A stretch of 8,230 nucleotides of DNA, from the NCBI GenBank assembly GCA_013002375.1, contig JABDJW010000323.1:1-8230 (forward strand), in the 5' to 3' direction. Within the stretch, counting starts at the first letter, position 1, and every line of letters starts with the position of its first letter. Below, in pieces: positions 6,011-8,230 of the stretch. Source of the DNA: Acidimicrobiales bacterium. Its GTDB lineage: Bacteria; Actinomycetota; Acidimicrobiia; Acidimicrobiales; SHLQ01. The notes beneath the pieces are model-generated. The model was not told the origin of the DNA. It did no database searches and saw only the letters and a program-made list of their open reading frames with translations. Both the position numbers and the translations under genes were made by a program.

Positions 6011-7221
6011 CAGGTGCTGTCGATGCGCATGCTGACGCCGATGACCTCGTCGATGTTGCTCAGGCCGTCGAGCAGGGCCGGAGTGATGTCGCCGTCCACC
6101 GAGATCGTCGCGACGGCCGCTTTGGAACCGGCGAAGATCTGGTTCTGCATCGTCTTGACGTTGATGCCGGCTCCCCGGAGGAGTTGGAGGACTTGAGCCA
6201 GAACACCGACCTTGTCGAGGTGGCGCACCACCAACGTGCCGACCCCGCGGGCGGCCGGCTCCATGTTCACGCAATTGTCCACGCGGCCCGCGGCGAACGC
6301 TTCGATCACGGCTACGGTGCCATCGGCCACGGCGCCCTGCGCTTGTCGGGTCGAGGCACCCACGTGGTGATTGCCGACGACGCGGGGGTGAGCCGCCAAC
6401 GCCGATTCGAACTCGCCGCGGGCGCCGCCCGGTTCGTTTGCGAACACGTCGAGTCCGGCCCAGAATCCGCGGTTGTCGAGGGCATCGAGCAGCGCCGCCT
6501 CGTCGACGACGTTGCCCCGCGACGTGTTCAACACGATGGCGCCGTCGGGCAGTTGGGCCAAGAACGTGGCGTCGACCAGGCCTTCGGTATCGGCGGTGCC
6601 GGGAACATGGATGCTGACGATGTCGGCATCGTGCAGGAGATCCTCGTCGGAGTCGACCAGGCGAATGCCGATGGCCCGAATGCGCTGCTCGATCTCGGCG
6701 CGGCGGCCATCCTTGCGGAGCGCCCGCACGGTGAGGCCGAACGCCTTGGCCCGCTCCGCGAACTTGAGACCGATGGCACCGAGCCCGACGACGGCAACGG
6801 TCTTGCCGTAGAGGCCGTCGGCCTCGCGGTACCGGGCCTTGTCCCACCGGCCGGCCCGCAGGTCGGTGGTGGCATCGACGATCTGGCGGTCGATCGCCAA
6901 CAGTAGGCCCATGGCCAGTTCGGCGACCGCGATCGAGTTCTGGCCCGGCACGTTCGACACGTAGATCCCGGCATCGGCGGCGGCCTGGACATCGATGTTG
7001 TCGACCCCCGCACCGGCTCGAATGATCAGGCTGAGATCGCGGGCGGCGGCGATGGCATCGGATCGGCCCTTGGTGCTGCGGACCACCAGGACATTGGCGC
7101 CGCTGACGGCGCCGGCCAGGTCGTCGGCACCCAGATCGGGCTCGAGTACGCAGTCGTGCCCTTCGGCCCGCAACGCATCGACGCGGTCGGCGTCGAAGGC
7201 ATCGGCAAAGAGGATTCGCAT
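6010..7221 (-). CDS. serA: D-3-phosphoglycerate dehydrogenase with C-terminal ACT domain
   Basis: A 403-residue cytoplasmic enzyme that oxidises 3-phosphoglycerate to 3-phosphohydroxypyruvate with NAD, the first step of serine synthesis. The N-terminal substrate domain has VVRSTKG (46-52) and IIRAGAGVDNID (66-77). The NAD domain has VAVVGLGAIG (142-151), the GxGxxG loop. The 2-hydroxyacid dehydrogenase catalytic triad appears complete: Arg234 in NTSRGNVVDE, Glu262 in DVFANEP and His285 in GNHHVGAST, where the usual PHIG is HHVG. About residues 330-403 form an ACT domain (HLDKVGVLAQVLQLLRGAGIN), the site of serine feedback control in many homologues. The length matches the compact form without the intervening ASB domain found in mycobacterial SerA. 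The start at 7221 has a GGGGAG ribosome-binding site. It is the first gene of a coupled serA-DUF1015 pair. Another 2-hydroxyacid dehydrogenase function is possible, but the ACT domain and serine-type signatures favour SerA. Confidence 0.9.
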   Translation of the reverse strand: MRILFADAFDADRVDALRAEGHDCVLEPDLGADDLAGAVSGANVLVVRSTKGRSDAIAAARDLSLIIRAGAGVDNIDVQAAADAGIYVSNVPGQNSIAVAELAMGLLLAIDRQIVDATTDLRAGRWDKARYREADGLYGKTVAVVGLGAIGLKFAERAKAFGLTVRALRKDGRRAEIEQRIRAIGIRLVDSDEDLLHDADIVSIHVPGTADTEGLVDATFLAQLPDGAIVLNTSRGNVVDEAALLDALDNRGFWAGLDVFANEPGGARGEFESALAAHPRVVGNHHVGASTRQAQGAVADGTVAVIEAFAAGRVDNCVNMEPAARGVGTLVVRHLDKVGVLAQVLQLLRGAGINVKTMQNQIFAGSKAAVATISVDGDITPALLDGLSNIDEVIGVSMRIDST

Positions 7222-7230
7222 TGAGATGTG

Positions 7231-7236
7231 CTCCCC
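7231..7236 (-). promoter_or_regulatory. Ribosome-binding site of serA
   Basis: On the minus strand GGGGAG lies 9 bases before the ATG at 7221-7219. It is the clearest Shine-Dalgarno sequence in the window and supports this start. It also sets serA apart from the plus-strand genes, which look leaderless. Confidence 0.6.
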
Positions 7237-7246
7237 GGTCGCAAAG

Positions 7247-7274
7247 CCCGTCGACGGCGAGCGCGGCCGACGGG
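7247..7274 (-). terminator. Hairpin between the molybdenum-enzyme gene and serA
   Basis: On the minus strand CCCGTCGGC (7274-7266) pairs with GTCGACGGG (7255-7247): nine pairs including one G-U, with a 10-base loop. It begins 4 bases after the stop of the upstream gene and is followed by CTTTGC, which is a weak T-run. It could be an inefficient terminator, an mRNA 3'-end stabiliser or a leader structure for serA, whose ribosome-binding site begins 10 bases beyond the stem. Terminator function is uncertain. Confidence 0.4.
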
Positions 7275-7278
7275 GTCG

Positions 7279-8230
7279 TCAGTCAGGACCCCGAACGGTA
7301 CCGGACGACTGGAGCGCGGACCAGATTCGTTGCGGTGTGAGCGGCATGTCGATGTGGGTCACGCCCAGGTGAGCAACGGCGTCGATCACGGCATTCTGGA
7401 CCGCAGGCGTGGCGCCGATCGAGCCGGATTCGCCGATCCCCTTGGCGCCGAGCGGGTTGAGCGGCGTCGGGGTGACCGACACGTGGCGTTCGAACATTGG
7501 CAGCTCGGCGGCCGAGATGATCGCGTAGTCGGCAAAGTTGCTGCTGATCAGGTTGCCGTCGGCATCGAACGTGCCGTCCTCGAGCAGCGCTTGGGCGATG
7601 CCGGCTGCGATACCGCCGTGGACCTGGCCCGCAGCCAAGAGTGGGTTGATGAGGGTACCCGCGTCATCGACACCGACGAACCGTTCGATACGGACCGCAC
7701 CGGTCTCGGTGTCGACCTCCGCCACGCAGATGTGGGTACCGAACGGAAAGGTCGGTGCGGTCTGGGCGAAGTCATTCTCGAGCACCAGTGGCTGCGGCGC
7801 GGCCTCGGCCACCTGGGCCCAGGCGATGGCCCGAGCCGGCGTGCCGACCACATGGAAGTGGCCCGTTTCGGGGTCGAGGGTGATGTCGTCGACGGCGGCT
7901 TCGAGCAGGTCGGCGGCGAGCGGCTTGGCTGCATCGATCAGCTTCTGCGAGGCGTCGGCCATCGCCGAACCGGCGATCTGCACCGATCGGGAGCCGCCGG
8001 TCGTGTTGCTGCTGGGCACGGCATCGGTGTCGCCGGTGATCACGGTGATATCGGCCATGTCGACGCCGAGTCTGTCGGCGACGATCATGGCCCACGTGGT
8101 GTGGTGGCCTTGACCGAACGGTGTCGAGCCGCTGCGGGCAACGATCTTGCCGTCGGCGGTGAGCTCGACGCTGCCGAACTCCTTGATCGACGGCGCACCG
8201 CCCGGCGCAGTGATCTCGACATAGCAGGAC
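7279..8230 (-). CDS. Xanthine dehydrogenase/CoxL-family molybdopterin-binding subunit, C-terminal part (5' end outside window)
   Basis: About 316 residues are visible of a large catalytic subunit that is usually 750-800 residues, the molybdenum-cytosine-dinucleotide subunit of aerobic CO dehydrogenase or xanthine-dehydrogenase-like hydroxylases. The frame continues through the window edge; reading beyond the ATG at 8088 gives KEFGSVELTADGKIV and STPFGQGHHTTWAMIVADRLG, with the family's GQGH cofactor motif. GDTDAVPSSNTTGGSRS follows and then DDAGTLINP. LGAKGIGESGSIGATPAV contains the catalytic glutamate position (codon 7431-7429). The active-site loop that separates form I CO dehydrogenase (AYxCSFR) from other members lies outside the window, so CO oxidation cannot be claimed and another substrate is quite possible. 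The gene ends 57 bases before serA with a hairpin between them. Small and medium subunits are not visible. Confidence 0.9.
   Translation of the reverse strand, partial: SCYVEITAPGGAPSIKEFGSVELTADGKIVARSGSTPFGQGHHTTWAMIVADRLGVDMADITVITGDTDAVPSSNTTGGSRSVQIAGSAMADASQKLIDAAKPLAADLLEAAVDDITLDPETGHFHVVGTPARAIAWAQVAEAAPQPLVLENDFAQTAPTFPFGTHICVAEVDTETGAVRIERFVGVDDAGTLINPLLAAGQVHGGIAAGIAQALLEDGTFDADGNLISSNFADYAIISAAELPMFERHVSVTPTPLNPLGAKGIGESGSIGATPAVQNAVIDAVAHLGVTHIDMPLTPQRIWSALQSSGTVRGPD

Noticed and set aside
5384..6196. Open plus-strand frame of 270 codons opposite the DUF1015 gene and the end of serA
   Set aside because: It mirrors two strongly conserved genes, has no recognisable motif and crosses their junction. 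It is a shadow of GC-rich codon usage.
6011..6847. N-terminal extension of the DUF1015 frame through serA
   Set aside because: The extension is arginine-rich shadow sequence antiphase to serA. DUF1015 proteins begin near the MAHVRP start at 6010, which overlaps the serA stop in a typical coupled arrangement.
6184..6906. Open plus-strand frame of 240 codons antisense to serA
   Set aside because: It overlaps the NAD-binding and catalytic region of serA on the opposite strand and shows no protein family features.

Overview
The window is GC-rich bacterial DNA, tightly packed with genes and with very short gaps. The first gene is a mycothiol-dependent formaldehyde dehydrogenase. Mycothiol is essentially confined to Actinomycetota, so the source is almost certainly an actinobacterium. 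The protein style (DUF1015 beside serA, a CoxL-type molybdenum enzyme, leaderless-looking starts) would suit an uncultured or marine Acidimicrobiia-like lineage, but that narrower placement is a guess. I see no tRNA, rRNA, CRISPR array, insertion sequence, phage gene or integration scar. This looks like ordinary chromosome, not a mobile island.

Layout. (1) Positions 2-1669, plus strand: the C-terminal part of S-(hydroxymethyl)mycothiol dehydrogenase, then a DUF3105 lipoprotein 4 bases later, then a metallo-beta-lactamase-fold hydrolase of the kind that usually sits directly after the dehydrogenase. Together they look like a formaldehyde-detoxification locus with a lipoprotein gene set inside it. 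(2) Positions 1681-2640: a small one-helix membrane protein of unknown function (minus) and a Gpt-like purine phosphoribosyltransferase (plus), divergent from a compact intergenic region with two back-to-back promoter candidates around a dyad. (3) Positions 2681-4796, plus: a CPA1-type Na+/H+ antiporter whose 3' end overlaps a UspA-like protein by 8 bases. (4) Positions 4793-7221, minus: serA (phosphoglycerate dehydrogenase with an ACT domain) followed by a DUF1015 gene whose start codon overlaps the serA stop. (5) Positions 7279-8230, minus: the C-terminal part of a xanthine-dehydrogenase/CoxL-type molybdenum-binding subunit, separated from serA by a hairpin.

A recurring feature is a TANNNT hexamer 6-8 bases before a start codon with no Shine-Dalgarno sequence. 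It is seen at 1052, 2096 and 2667 on the plus strand and at 2067-2062 on the minus strand, and is best explained by leaderless transcripts. serA is the exception, with a GGGGAG ribosome-binding site. No unmistakable new system is present. The observations most worth following are the coupled serA-DUF1015 pair, the lipoprotein inside the mycothiol/formaldehyde locus, the symmetric divergent promoter region at 2055-2110, and the antiporter-Usp overlap.
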